Of a stretch of 23,992 nt of DNA, positions 1-8,411 are shown one piece after another. A program made the position numbers and the translations under genes. Positions within the stretch are counted from its first letter, which is position 1, and every line of letters starts with the position of its first letter. Source of the DNA: Firm-13 sp964617375. GTDB lineage: Bacteria; Bacillota; Clostridia; Saccharofermentanales; Saccharofermentanaceae. Location of the stretch: NCBI GenBank assembly GCA_964617375.1, contig CAZTXQ010000042.1, positions 1 through 23,992 of the forward strand, given 5' to 3'. A model generated the notes under the pieces. That model was not told where the DNA came from. It was given only the letters and a program-made list of their open reading frames with translations, and made no database searches.

Positions 1-1049
1 TTGAAGCAGTTTTCGGTCATCCATTCGATATCGTCCGGTCTGACGCCGAGCTTCGAAAGCGATGTGGAAAGACCGATTTTTTCGAGCAGGGACCCAATTG
101 CGGCGACCAGATCGTTCTCGTCCGTGCCGCCAAGCCTTTTCGAGATCTCGGCCATTTTCGCGGGGCAGCCCTCGATGCTGGCGGCCATAACGACGGGGGT
201 CAGGGCGGCAAGGCCTTTGCCGTGCACGATGTCTTTGAGGCCGCTCACGGGATGTTCCATACCGTGGGTGAGCGTGACGCCGGCCATGTGGATGACCATA
301 CCGCCGAGTGTGCTGGCGGCGGTCATCTGATCCCAGAGCTCCGGGTCGTCACTGCCCTCGTAAAGCGGGACGAGGCAGCGGCCGATGTATTCCATGCCCT
401 GAAGACTTAGGGCATCGGAGATCGGGTTCGCTATTTTCGAGATGTAGGCTTCCATGCAGTGTGTCAGGGCGTCGAAGCCGACGGTCGCCAGAAGGCTCTT
501 CGGCATGGTCCGCATCAAGTCGGAGTCGATGATCGAGGCCTTTGCGACGATGGCGTTGGTCCGTAAAGATTTCTTGTCGCCGGTCTCGGGATTGGTCAGG
601 ACGGCGAATCCGTTGCCCTCGCTTCCGGTACCGCAGGTGGTCGGGACGAGGAGGAGCGGCAGGGCTTCGCTTCCGGTTCTGCGGCCGAATATGTAGTCGT
701 TGATGTCACCGTCGTTCCTGGCGAGGAACGCAATCGCCTTGGCGCAGTCCATGATGCTGCCGCCGCCCAGGCCGATGATTACGTCACAATTCTGCTGACG
801 CGCGAAAAGGGCCCCGTCTTCGGCGGTCGTCGTGAGCGGGTTCTGCACGACTTTGTCAAATATGACCGATTCGACCCCGGCGCTCTTTACGTATTCGACC
901 GTGCGGTCCAGAAGTCCCGATTTCCGGGTGCTGGAGGTGCCGGTTACGATCAGCGCCTTTCTGCCGTATTGGGCGGCAAGAGTGCCGATTTCCGCGATCT
1001 TGCCGCGGCCGAACAGCAGGTTTACCGGAAGGTTGTAAGTGAAGTTCAT
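1..1049 (-). CDS. Iron-containing alcohol dehydrogenase, probable 4-hydroxybutyrate (succinate semialdehyde) dehydrogenase; C-terminus cut by window edge
   Basis: The reverse strand is open from an ATG at 1049 to the left edge, giving 349 residues of a family usually about 380-390 long, so only the last few dozen are missing. The start follows AGGAGG with good spacing. The nucleotide-binding GGGS is at residues 95-98 and the family signature PTTCGTGSE at 136-144. The expected metal ligands are Asp193 and His197 (DALTH), His262 (HGMEH) and His276 (VHG), with the family's usual 14-residue gap between the last two. The family interconverts alcohols and aldehydes with NAD(P)H in the cytoplasm. 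It lies 47 bases after a GABA-type aminotransferase that should release succinate semialdehyde, so reduction to 4-hydroxybutyrate is the best guess. Substrate choice is inferred from context; a butanol or lactaldehyde reductase role cannot be excluded by sequence alone. Confidence 0.9.
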   Translation of the reverse strand, partial: MNFTYNLPVNLLFGRGKIAEIGTLAAQYGRKALIVTGTSSTRKSGLLDRTVEYVKSAGVESVIFDKVVQNPLTTTAEDGALFARQQNCDVIIGLGGGSIMDCAKAIAFLARNDGDINDYIFGRRTGSEALPLLLVPTTCGTGSEGNGFAVLTNPETGDKKSLRTNAIVAKASIIDSDLMRTMPKSLLATVGFDALTHCMEAYISKIANPISDALSLQGMEYIGRCLVPLYEGSDDPELWDQMTAASTLGGMVIHMAGVTLTHGMEHPVSGLKDIVHGKGLAALTPVVMAASIEGCPAKMAEISKRLGGTDENDLVAAIGSLLEKIGLSTSLSKLGVRPDDIEWMTENCF

Positions 1050-1096
1050 GCTTTCTTCCTCCTTGGGGGGCGTTTGTCGGACGGTTCTTGATTGGA

Positions 1097-2461
1097 TTAT
1101 ATCGAAGCCAGCGTTTCTTTCAAGGATTCTTCGAAAATGTCGAGGCCCTTCTCGAGCTGCTCGCCGGTTATGACAAGGGGCGCCAGGAAACGGACGACAT
1201 TGCCGTATGATCCGGCGTTTTCGATCAGAAGTCCTTTTTGCAAGGCTGCCGCAATCAGGCGGCTCACGAATTCGGGATACGGCTCTTTGGTCGTTTTGTC
1301 TTTTACGAATTCGATGCCGATCATCGCACCAAGTCCGCGCACATCGCCGACGACCGGGTATTTCTCTTTCAGGGTCTCGAAGCGTGTCATGACAGCACGG
1401 CCGATTTTCAGGGCCTTCCCGCAGAAGTCTTCCTTCTTCATGATGTCCATGACTGCGATCGCCGAAGCACAGGCCAGCGGGTTGCCGCAATAGGTTCCGC
1501 CGATGGTGCCGGGTATAATGGAGTCCATGATTTCTTCGCGGGCGGTGATCGAGCTGATCGGAACGCCGCCGCCTAAGGACTTGGCCGTCGCGATGATGTC
1601 CGGGGCGGCATCGGCATCTCTCCAGTATTCGGACGCGAAGTATTTTCCCGTTCGGCAGTTGCCGCACTGGACCTCGTCTGCAATCAGCATAATCCCGTAG
1701 GTATCGCAGATTTCCCGCACAGCCTTGACCCACGGGATCGGCGCCTCAATGAATCCGCCTTCTCCCTGAAAAGGCTCGATCAGGATTGCCGCGACGTCCT
1801 CCGGACGGGTCTCCTCCGTAAGGATCCGTTTCAGTTCATCGACATAATAGCGGATTGCCTTTTTTCCCGTAAGGCCCTTCGGCGCACGATAGAGATAGGG
1901 AAATTCCGCGCGGTAGATTCCGGACGGGAAAGGTCCCATGCCGATGGAATAGGCTTTCTGGGATGTCAGCGCCATCATCAGATTGGTCCGGCCGTGGAAG
2001 GCGCCGGAGAAGCATATGACGTTGGGTCGGCCCGTAAAGGCCTTGGCGACCTTAATCGCGTTCTCGTCCGCCTCGGCTCCGCTGTTGGCGAAGTAGGTCT
2101 TCTTCCGGTCGCCGCGGCAGGGCACGGTGGCGTTCAGCTTCTCGGCCAGCTCGATGTACCCTTCGTGTACGGCGACGTTAAAGATCGTGTGGAAGTATTT
2201 GTCGGACTGCTTCTTTACGGCCTCGATGACCTCCGGTCTCGAGTAGCCGATGTTAAGTACGCCGACGCCGCCGATCCAGTCCAGGATCCGGTTCCCGTCG
2301 ACGTCCTTGATCATCGCGCCGCTGCCTCTCTTGATGACGACCGGATAGGTGGTTCCGCAGAGTGCTTTCGGAACAGCGGCGTTTCTTCTCTGCAGAATGG
2401 CCTGTGCTTTGGGGCCGGGTACGGTTCCGGTTACGATTTTCGGCAATTCGTTTCTAAGCAT
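1097..2461 (-). CDS. gabT: Class III PLP aminotransferase, probable 4-aminobutyrate aminotransferase
   Basis: A 454-residue fold-type I, class III (omega) aminotransferase. Visible motifs are ANSGAE at residues 125-130 (phosphate binding), GAFHGR at 153-158, EPFQGEGG at 229-236, the PLP-contacting Asp-Glu pair at 262-263, and the Schiff-base lysine K294 in TAKSLGGG. The length is normal for GabT. The expected reaction is GABA plus 2-oxoglutarate to succinate semialdehyde plus glutamate. It is the seventh gene after potA's promoter-proximal end in the minus-strand cluster, 119 bases after the putrescine aminotransferase, with a large hairpin in that gap, and is followed by an iron alcohol dehydrogenase that could use its product. 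The start has AGAGG nine bases upstream. One oddity is that the usual DEVQ-small-G-x-GRTG stretch reads QCGNCRTG (residues 265-272), with two cysteines and no Gly before Arg. Other omega-amino acids could be substrates. Confidence 0.88.
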   Translation of the reverse strand: MLRNELPKIVTGTVPGPKAQAILQRRNAAVPKALCGTTYPVVIKRGSGAMIKDVDGNRILDWIGGVGVLNIGYSRPEVIEAVKKQSDKYFHTIFNVAVHEGYIELAEKLNATVPCRGDRKKTYFANSGAEADENAIKVAKAFTGRPNVICFSGAFHGRTNLMMALTSQKAYSIGMGPFPSGIYRAEFPYLYRAPKGLTGKKAIRYYVDELKRILTEETRPEDVAAILIEPFQGEGGFIEAPIPWVKAVREICDTYGIMLIADEVQCGNCRTGKYFASEYWRDADAAPDIIATAKSLGGGVPISSITAREEIMDSIIPGTIGGTYCGNPLACASAIAVMDIMKKEDFCGKALKIGRAVMTRFETLKEKYPVVGDVRGLGAMIGIEFVKDKTTKEPYPEFVSRLIAAALQKGLLIENAGSYGNVVRFLAPLVITGEQLEKGLDIFEESLKETLASI

Positions 2462-2508
2462 GTCAAGTGACCTCTTTTTCTATCAGTGTCTTTACCCGCA
2501 TACGTCCA

Positions 2509-2544
2509 ACCCGGGAATGTCTTCGAGTGAAAACATTCCCGGGT
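2509..2544 (-). other. Intercistronic hairpin between the putrescine and GABA aminotransferase genes
   Basis: A perfect 12-bp inverted repeat (ACCCGGGAATGT at 2509-2520 and its complement at 2533-2544) encloses a 12-base loop. No U tract follows on the minus strand, so it does not look like an intrinsic terminator. It sits in the 119-base gap between two cotranscribed genes. An RNA-stability or processing element is the likeliest reading. Confidence 0.6.
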
Positions 2545-2580
2545 CCGGGATTCCTTATTCATTTTCGCGTCGTTCACGAA

Positions 2581-3933
2581 TCAGAGACTAAACTCTTTCT
2601 TCGTATCGGCCAGTGCCTCGTCCAGGCGGTCCAGCACCTTCTGGAAATCTTCGTAACTTGTCGTCGCGGCGGGCTCGAAGCGGATGGTTCTGGCGTTGTT
2701 CAGTGTGCCGGCGGTCATGACGCGCCGCGCAAACAGGCCCTTGGCAACCGAATATCCGATCTCGGATTCGAAGAATTCGACTCCGATCATCAGTCCGATA
2801 CCGCGGACTTCGCGGATGACGGTCGGGTATTTCTCCTTGAAGGCATTTAGTCCCTTCAGGAGGAATTCGCCCTTCTCTCTCGCGAGTTTCGGCACGTCGT
2901 TCGTGACCATGAAGTTGATCGCGGCGAGTGCGGCCGAGCAGGCGAGCGGGTTGCCGCCGAAGGTCGGGGAACCGAGTATCCATGGGTTCTCCTTGAGCTC
3001 TTCGACCCACATTTTCGGGCGGGCAATGATTCCGGTAATCGGCATGATGCCGCCGCCGAACGCCTTGCCGTATGTCATGATATCCGGTGTCACGTCTTCT
3101 TCGCAGCATCGGAAGTAGCTTCCCGTGCGGCCCATGCCTGTCTGTATCTCGTCGAAAATCAGGCAGATCTCATATTTGTCGCAGAGTTCCCGGACCGCTT
3201 TCAGGTATCCGGCCGGCGGTATGATGATGCCCGCTTCGCCCTGAATCGGCTCGAGAATAACCGCCGCAATGCTCTCGCCTGTCGCGATCAGCTTCTCTAT
3301 GGTTCTCGTCATATCGGCGATATCTCCGTAGATGGCATGTGCCACCTGCTGGATCATCGGCAGGTATGGTGTCCGGTAGGTGTTCTTGCCGCCGACCGAT
3401 ATCGCTCCGTACGTCTTGCCGTGGAATCCGCCGATCGTCGAGATATACCATTTCTTGCCGGTTGCGATTCGCGCCAGCTTGAGTGCCATTTCGACGGCTT
3501 CGGCTCCGCCGTTCGTGAAGAAGCAGTACTGCAGATCGCCCGGGGTGATCTCGGACAGCGCCTGCGCGAGGTAACCGCGGAGCGGATCGAGAAGCTCCTG
3601 GCTGTGCAGGGCCTGGCGGTGCAGCTGTGCCTCGACATATTTCACGATCTCGGGGTTTCTGTGACCGAACGTATAGATACCGAAACCGCCAAGGCAGTCG
3701 ATAAACTCGGTGCCGTAGATGTCGGTGAAATACGAGTCGTGGTCTTCCCATTCGATAAAGGCCTCATTGGTCGATACGGATTTCCTGTACTTGAGCCAGC
3801 CCGGATTGATGTAGTTGTTGTAGTTGTCGATACATTCTCCGGTCATGTCTTTCTTCTGCTGATCTGTCAGTTCAACGGCCGTTATATAGCCGAGAGCCTT
3901 TTCGAGTACTTCCTGTGCCTTTGCTGAACTCAT
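2581..3933 (-). CDS. patA: Putrescine aminotransferase (class III PLP enzyme)
   Basis: A 450-residue protein that resembles E. coli putrescine aminotransferase (PatA/YgjG) from end to end: NPGWLKYRKSV near residue 43, EFIDCLGGFGIY from 76, HSQELLDPLR at 110-119, EPIQGEAG at 228-235, DEIQTGMGRTG at 261-271 and the late TAGTLNNARTIR stretch. The PLP lysine is K290 (YGKAFGGG). The enzyme moves an amino group from putrescine to 2-oxoglutarate, giving 4-aminobutanal (which cyclises to 1-pyrroline) and glutamate. The start has AAGGAAA upstream. It follows the aldehyde dehydrogenase gene by 167 bases and precedes the GABA aminotransferase gene, exactly the partners needed to carry putrescine to succinate semialdehyde. 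Cadaverine or other diamines may also be used, as known for this family. Confidence 0.93.
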   Translation of the reverse strand: MSSAKAQEVLEKALGYITAVELTDQQKKDMTGECIDNYNNYINPGWLKYRKSVSTNEAFIEWEDHDSYFTDIYGTEFIDCLGGFGIYTFGHRNPEIVKYVEAQLHRQALHSQELLDPLRGYLAQALSEITPGDLQYCFFTNGGAEAVEMALKLARIATGKKWYISTIGGFHGKTYGAISVGGKNTYRTPYLPMIQQVAHAIYGDIADMTRTIEKLIATGESIAAVILEPIQGEAGIIIPPAGYLKAVRELCDKYEICLIFDEIQTGMGRTGSYFRCCEEDVTPDIMTYGKAFGGGIMPITGIIARPKMWVEELKENPWILGSPTFGGNPLACSAALAAINFMVTNDVPKLAREKGEFLLKGLNAFKEKYPTVIREVRGIGLMIGVEFFESEIGYSVAKGLFARRVMTAGTLNNARTIRFEPAATTSYEDFQKVLDRLDEALADTKKEFSL

Positions 3934-4016
3934 AGTTATTTCCTTTCTATTGTATGCATTATGCTGTTGGGAGGCGGTTATTCCATTTTTTTGAGAATCC
4001 CTTTCCAGTTTGTTCG

Positions 4017-4047
4017 TCCGTCACGGTTTCTTGTGTTTGGTGACGGA
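4017..4047 (-). other. Intercistronic hairpin between aldehyde dehydrogenase and patA
   Basis: An 8-bp perfect inverted repeat (TCCGTCAC at 4017-4024, GTGACGGA at 4040-4047) with a 15-base loop lies in the 167-base gap. No U tract follows on the minus strand. Like the hairpin at 2509-2544 it may act in mRNA processing or stability rather than termination. Confidence 0.45.
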
Positions 4048-4100
4048 TGTATCAACCCTCCTTTTCGTTATAACCAGAGCAATAGAATGAATGGAACCAA

Positions 4101-5582
4101 TCAGCGGATCTCAAACCAGCCCGAATTCTCGGGTGAGAGATTGATGTTGATCTGCTTGATCTCCGTATATTCGTCAAGCCCGAAGGTGCCGAGCTCGCGG
4201 CCGATGCCGCTCTGCTTGTACCCGCCCCACGGTGCTTCGGGGTATGTCGGATGGTATGCGTTGATCCAGGTGATGCCGGCCCGGACGGCCTTGATCACAC
4301 GCATCGCTTTGGAGAGATCGTTGGAGAACACACCTCCGGCAAGTCCGTACGCGGTATGGTTAGCCAGGTAGATCGCTTCCTCCTCGTCGTGGAATTTCTG
4401 TACCGCGAGAACAGGCCCGAAGATCTCTTCCTGAACGATTCTCATATCCGGCGTACAGTCCGCGAAAATAGCCGGCGCGACGAAGTATCCGTCCGCAAAT
4501 TCCGGCTCCGTCATGCGGTATCCGCCGCACAGCAGCCTCGCGCCTTCCGCTTTTCCGATCTCGACATAGGAAAGGACTTTGTTCATATGCGCTTCGCTTA
4601 TGAGCGGCCCCATTTCCGCGCCCTCGGCATCGCCTTTTGCGATCCGGATCTTCAGAGTCCGCTCGGTCATGCGCTCGAGAAAAGTGTCGTAGATCGTGTC
4701 CTGTAAGAGCAGGCGCGAACCCGCGGAGCAGACCTGACCCTGGTTGCAGAAGATCGCGAACATCGCCCAGTCGACTGCTTTCTCCAGATCGTAATCGTCA
4801 AACACGATGCAGGGCGATTTGCCGCCGAGCTCCAGGCTGATGTTCTTCAGGTTCCCTGTGGCCGCGGTCATGATCTTGCGGCCGGTAACCGTTCCGCCGG
4901 TGAAGGCGACTTTCTCGATATCCATGTTTTCGGCAATTTCCTGTCCGACCGTCGCTCCGGCACCGAGTACAAGGTTCGCAACGCCGGCCGGGATTCCGAC
5001 TTCTTCCAGGATCTCGAAAAGCTTGATCGCCGTTAAGGGTGTAAGCTCCGACGGCTTGAATACCACCGTGTTTCCGGCCGCAAGACACGGCGCGAGCTTC
5101 CACGCCGCCATCATCAGCGGATAATTCCAGGGAACGATCTGCCCGCAGACACCGATCGGCTCGCGGACGACCATCGCCTCCATATCCGGATTCGGTACGG
5201 CGTATTTCTGTCCGGACGGCTTGTTGATCAGTCCTGCGTAGTACCGGAGACAGTCAATGGAGTCGTAGACGTCATAGGTGCTGTCCCTTAGTGGCTTACC
5301 ATTATTGAGAGTCTCCAGATTGGCGAATTCGTCGATCCGCGCCGCGAGCTTGTCGGCGATGCCGTGAAGAAGTGCAGCCCTCTCGTTCGGCGTCGTACGG
5401 CGCCAGTCGCCCTTGTCGAAGGCGGCTTTGGCGGCGGCAACCGCCTCGATTACATCTTCCTTGTCTCCTTCGGTCACGACCGCGACGATTTGTCCGTCGG
5501 CCGGTCCGATAACGTCCCGGGTCTTGCCGTTGATCGCTGTGACCCATTGACCGCCAATATACATTTTCCCGATATCACTCAT
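4101..5582 (-). CDS. NAD(P)-dependent aldehyde dehydrogenase, probable 4-aminobutanal dehydrogenase (GbsA/betaine aldehyde type)
   Basis: A 493-residue ALDH-superfamily protein of full length. PWNYP with the conserved Asn at about 153, the FKPSE cofactor motif with Lys176, the FTGG turn at 227-230, the general base Glu251 in LELGGKSP, and the nucleophile Cys285 in GQVCSAGSR are all present. The sequence looks closest to the betaine aldehyde dehydrogenase (GbsA) group, which also contains 4-aminobutyraldehyde dehydrogenases. Placed directly before putrescine aminotransferase and 31 bases after potD, it most likely oxidises 4-aminobutanal to GABA and makes NAD(P)H. The start is preceded by GAGGTAAGG. 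Betaine aldehyde as substrate is possible by family, but no choline or betaine genes are nearby. Confidence 0.9.
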   Translation of the reverse strand: MSDIGKMYIGGQWVTAINGKTRDVIGPADGQIVAVVTEGDKEDVIEAVAAAKAAFDKGDWRRTTPNERAALLHGIADKLAARIDEFANLETLNNGKPLRDSTYDVYDSIDCLRYYAGLINKPSGQKYAVPNPDMEAMVVREPIGVCGQIVPWNYPLMMAAWKLAPCLAAGNTVVFKPSELTPLTAIKLFEILEEVGIPAGVANLVLGAGATVGQEIAENMDIEKVAFTGGTVTGRKIMTAATGNLKNISLELGGKSPCIVFDDYDLEKAVDWAMFAIFCNQGQVCSAGSRLLLQDTIYDTFLERMTERTLKIRIAKGDAEGAEMGPLISEAHMNKVLSYVEIGKAEGARLLCGGYRMTEPEFADGYFVAPAIFADCTPDMRIVQEEIFGPVLAVQKFHDEEEAIYLANHTAYGLAGGVFSNDLSKAMRVIKAVRAGITWINAYHPTYPEAPWGGYKQSGIGRELGTFGLDEYTEIKQININLSPENSGWFEIR

Positions 5583-5613
5583 ATACCTTACCTCAATTCC
5601 TGCTTACGATCGG

Positions 5614-6690
5614 TTACTCCGTGAATGTCGTCCAGAGCTTGTCGTATTTCTCGACATCGGATCCGATATCCTGTGTGAATTCGCCATTGGCAAAAACATC
5701 GGACGGGATATTGGACGCCGGCGAGTTCTTGTAACTGTCCGGAAGCAGCGCAACGGCGGCCGCGTTCGGGTTCAGGTATGGATACTCGTCGGATACGAGC
5801 TTGCTGATCTCGGGACGCATCAGGAAATTCAGGAATTCGTTTGCCGTGTCGGAGTTCTTGGCCCCCTTGGTAATGCAGAGATTGTCGATGAATTTGTAGG
5901 TACCTTCGGACGGGAAGACGATTTCGAAATCAGAACTCTCCTGCATGCAGATGGCGATTTCCGCGTTCCACATATATCCGATGCTCGTCTCGCCGTTCAG
6001 CATCGCGGTCTTCGGCGAATCGCTGTCGAGGAGCCTGACGTTCGGCTTCAGTTCCGCAAGCTTCGCCGCTACCTGCTCGAGCTCCTGGTCGTCCGTCGTA
6101 TTCAGAGAATATCCGAGACTCTTGGATGTTTCGCCGATTACCGCGCGAAAATCGTCCAGAAGAACCAGGGAGTCCTTGTATTGGGGATCCATAATCTGCG
6201 CGAAGGATGTGATCTCGTCGGTAACCTTCGTCGTGTTGACACAGAGCGCCACGACGCCGCCCATGTAGGGAACCGAATACTCGTTGCCCGGATCGAAGCT
6301 CTGATCGAGGAATGCCGGATCCATGTTGGACAGATTCGTCATCTTCGTCTTGTCGATCTTCTGAAGAAGACCCTGGTCGATCATCATTTTGACCATGTAA
6401 TCGCTCGGGACGACAATGTCGTAGATGCCTTCGTTGCTGCCCTTGATTTTCGCGAGCATATCTTCATTCGACGAGTACGTGGTAACATTCACCTTGACGC
6501 CGTACTCCTTTTCGAAAGCATCAAAGACCGTGTCCGGCATGTATTCGGTCCATACAAATACGTTGAGTTCCTTCTTGGGTGTGTTGGAGCACCCGCTTGT
6601 GATGACCATTCCTCCGAGCATAAGCGCCGAGAGGGCTGCTGCTGCGATCTGTTTGAGTCGTTTTCCTTTTAATCCTGCATCCTTTTTCAT
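5614..6690 (-). CDS. potD: Spermidine/putrescine ABC transporter, lipoprotein substrate-binding protein
   Basis: A 358-residue periplasmic-binding-protein-like lipoprotein. A basic N-terminus and hydrophobic stretch lead to the lipobox ITSGC, with the lipidated cysteine at residue 34, so the protein should be anchored to the outer face of the membrane as in Gram-positive bacteria. The mature part opens with LNVFVWTEYMPD, the typical PotD/PotF-family start, and has the family's PSDYMV and NTTKV segments. It captures polyamine and delivers it to PotBC. It is the last of four pot genes in the usual A-B-C-D order, 45 bases after potC, with GGAGGAAAAAG before the ATG. The catabolic genes downstream point to putrescine as the main ligand; spermidine cannot be excluded. 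Confidence 0.93.
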   Translation of the reverse strand: MKKDAGLKGKRLKQIAAAALSALMLGGMVITSGCSNTPKKELNVFVWTEYMPDTVFDAFEKEYGVKVNVTTYSSNEDMLAKIKGSNEGIYDIVVPSDYMVKMMIDQGLLQKIDKTKMTNLSNMDPAFLDQSFDPGNEYSVPYMGGVVALCVNTTKVTDEITSFAQIMDPQYKDSLVLLDDFRAVIGETSKSLGYSLNTTDDQELEQVAAKLAELKPNVRLLDSDSPKTAMLNGETSIGYMWNAEIAICMQESSDFEIVFPSEGTYKFIDNLCITKGAKNSDTANEFLNFLMRPEISKLVSDEYPYLNPNAAAVALLPDSYKNSPASNIPSDVFANGEFTQDIGSDVEKYDKLWTTFTE

Positions 6691-6735
6691 CTTTTTCCTC
6701 CTTGTTCATTCGGGAATTCTTAAACGCAATTTGTC

Positions 6736-7533
6736 TCAACTCTTTTTCTTGTATGCGATGGTCTGACTGGTGATGACGATGGCGAAGGTTATGAGAATGA
6801 TCAGTGTCGAAAGTGCGTATACATCCGGACTGACTCCCGACCTTACCAGTTCAAGGATCTTGAGAGGGAATGTCGTGCTCGTTGCGCCCGTTGTAAAGAA
6901 GCTGATGATAATGTCGTCGATCGACAGGGTAAATGCCAGCACGGCACCCGAGAGAATCCCCGGCAGGATAATCGGCACCGTTATGTTGAAGAAAACTTTC
7001 CTGCGGTTCGCGCCGAGATCCATCGCCGCCTCCTCCACCGATCGGTCATAGCCCGAGAGTCTGGCCCGTACCGTGAATACGACAAACGGTATCGAGAAGG
7101 TTATATGGGCGATGATCATGCTTACGAGTCCCAGAGGAACCTTGCAGATCGAGAAAATGGACAGGAGCGCGATGCCCAGGACGATCTCCGGAATGACGAC
7201 CGGAATATAAAGGAGCGCGTCGATCGCGCTTTTGCCTCTGAACTTGTACCGGAACATCGCAACCGCCGTCAGTGTTCCGATCGCCGTGGCGACAATCGTA
7301 CTCGCAGCGGCCACAATCAGAGTGTTGCCGAAGGCCTCGAGCAGTGCACTGTTGCCGGCCATCACGCCATACCAGTCGAGAGTGAAGCCTTCAAAGAGGA
7401 TGTTCCGCTTCGACACATTGAACGAGAACAATATGACGATTGCGATCGGCAGATAGAGGAAGATGTACATCATCGCGGAGAACAGTCTCGCGGCAATCTT
7501 CCCGGTTGTCCTCATGACTTTTCGCTTATTCAT
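6736..7533 (-). CDS. potC: Spermidine/putrescine ABC transporter permease, PotC type
   Basis: A 265-residue integral membrane protein with about six hydrophobic segments and the cytoplasmic EAA loop (EEAAMDLGANRRKVFF, then LPGI) that docks on the ATPase. The IDDIIISFFTTG stretch near the C-terminal part is typical of PotC. It forms the transmembrane channel with PotB. Its ATG overlaps the potB stop by one base (TGATG), so the two are translationally coupled. GGGGG lies just upstream within potB as ribosome site. Confidence 0.93.
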   Translation of the reverse strand: MNKRKVMRTTGKIAARLFSAMMYIFLYLPIAIVILFSFNVSKRNILFEGFTLDWYGVMAGNSALLEAFGNTLIVAAASTIVATAIGTLTAVAMFRYKFRGKSAIDALLYIPVVIPEIVLGIALLSIFSICKVPLGLVSMIIAHITFSIPFVVFTVRARLSGYDRSVEEAAMDLGANRRKVFFNITVPIILPGILSGAVLAFTLSIDDIIISFFTTGATSTTFPLKILELVRSGVSPDVYALSTLIILITFAIVITSQTIAYKKKS

Positions 7534-8411
7534 CAGACCACCCCCAGATCATCGACTTTTCCGCCGACCTTCGTATAGATCTTGACTAGGATCAGGGTAA
7601 TCAGAATCAGAACAATCGAGAGCGCGGCGCCGAAAGGCCAGTTGAAGGATTCCTTGAACTGCCGCTCGATAACATTTCCGATGAGCTGGCTCTTTCCCCC
7701 GCCCATCAGATCCGACACGAAAAAGTATCCGAGGCACGGGATAAAGACCATGATAATACCGGCGAAGATGCCCGACGCCGTAAGCGGAAGCGTTACGTAG
7801 AAGAACGTCTTGACCGACTTTGCCCCGAGATCGCCGGCCGCTTCCAGGAGGCTCCTGTCCAGTTTGTCGATAACCGTATGAAGCGGCAGCACCATGAACG
7901 GGATCAGCGTGTAGACCATACCCAGAACGACCGCTTCCCTTGTGAAAAGCATGCCGATCGGCTCCTTTATGATTCCCGTCAGCACAAGAAAATGATTGAT
8001 ATATCCATTTTCGCCGAGCAGAGTACGCCATCCATAGAGGCGGATAATAGAATTCGTCCAGAACGGCAGCATCAGAAAAATCAGCATCAGCGTCTTCCTG
8101 AACGGTGTCGTCCTTGCCATAATGTACGCGAAAGGGTACCCGATCAGAATGCATATGAGTGTGGTAAGTCCCGCTACGGCGAGTGAATTCCCGTAAATGG
8201 TCAGAAGCGTCGGATCCAGAAGCTTCGCATAATTATTGAGAGTAAACTGAAAAACGATATTATGCGAGGAATCCGTTGAGGCGAAGCTGATGACCAGAAT
8301 ATAGAGAAGCGGAATCGCGATCAGGAGCAGAAGCCAGACCGTAACGGGCGAAATCATCGTTATAAGCGGCAGCGTCTTATTCTTGAAACGGTGCCTTGTC
8401 TCATCCTTCAT
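7533..8411 (-). CDS. potB: Spermidine/putrescine ABC transporter permease, PotB type
   Basis: A 292-residue permease with about six membrane segments and an EAA motif (LLEAAGDLGAKSVKTFF, then LPLTASGI). The internal WRTLLGENGYIN segment and the C-terminal FGAALSIVLILI segment are typical of PotB. Its ATG overlaps the end of potA by four bases (ATGA), and its stop overlaps potC by one base, so A, B and C are tightly coupled. Partner of PotC in the channel. Confidence 0.93.
   Translation of the reverse strand: MKDETRHRFKNKTLPLITMISPVTVWLLLLIAIPLLYILVISFASTDSSHNIVFQFTLNNYAKLLDPTLLTIYGNSLAVAGLTTLICILIGYPFAYIMARTTPFRKTLMLIFLMLPFWTNSIIRLYGWRTLLGENGYINHFLVLTGIIKEPIGMLFTREAVVLGMVYTLIPFMVLPLHTVIDKLDRSLLEAAGDLGAKSVKTFFYVTLPLTASGIFAGIIMVFIPCLGYFFVSDLMGGGKSQLIGNVIERQFKESFNWPFGAALSIVLILITLILVKIYTKVGGKVDDLGVV

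Noticed and set aside
1..330. Plus-strand open frame at the left edge
   Set aside because: It is antisense to the iron alcohol dehydrogenase, whose metal ligands and nucleotide motif are all present on the minus strand.
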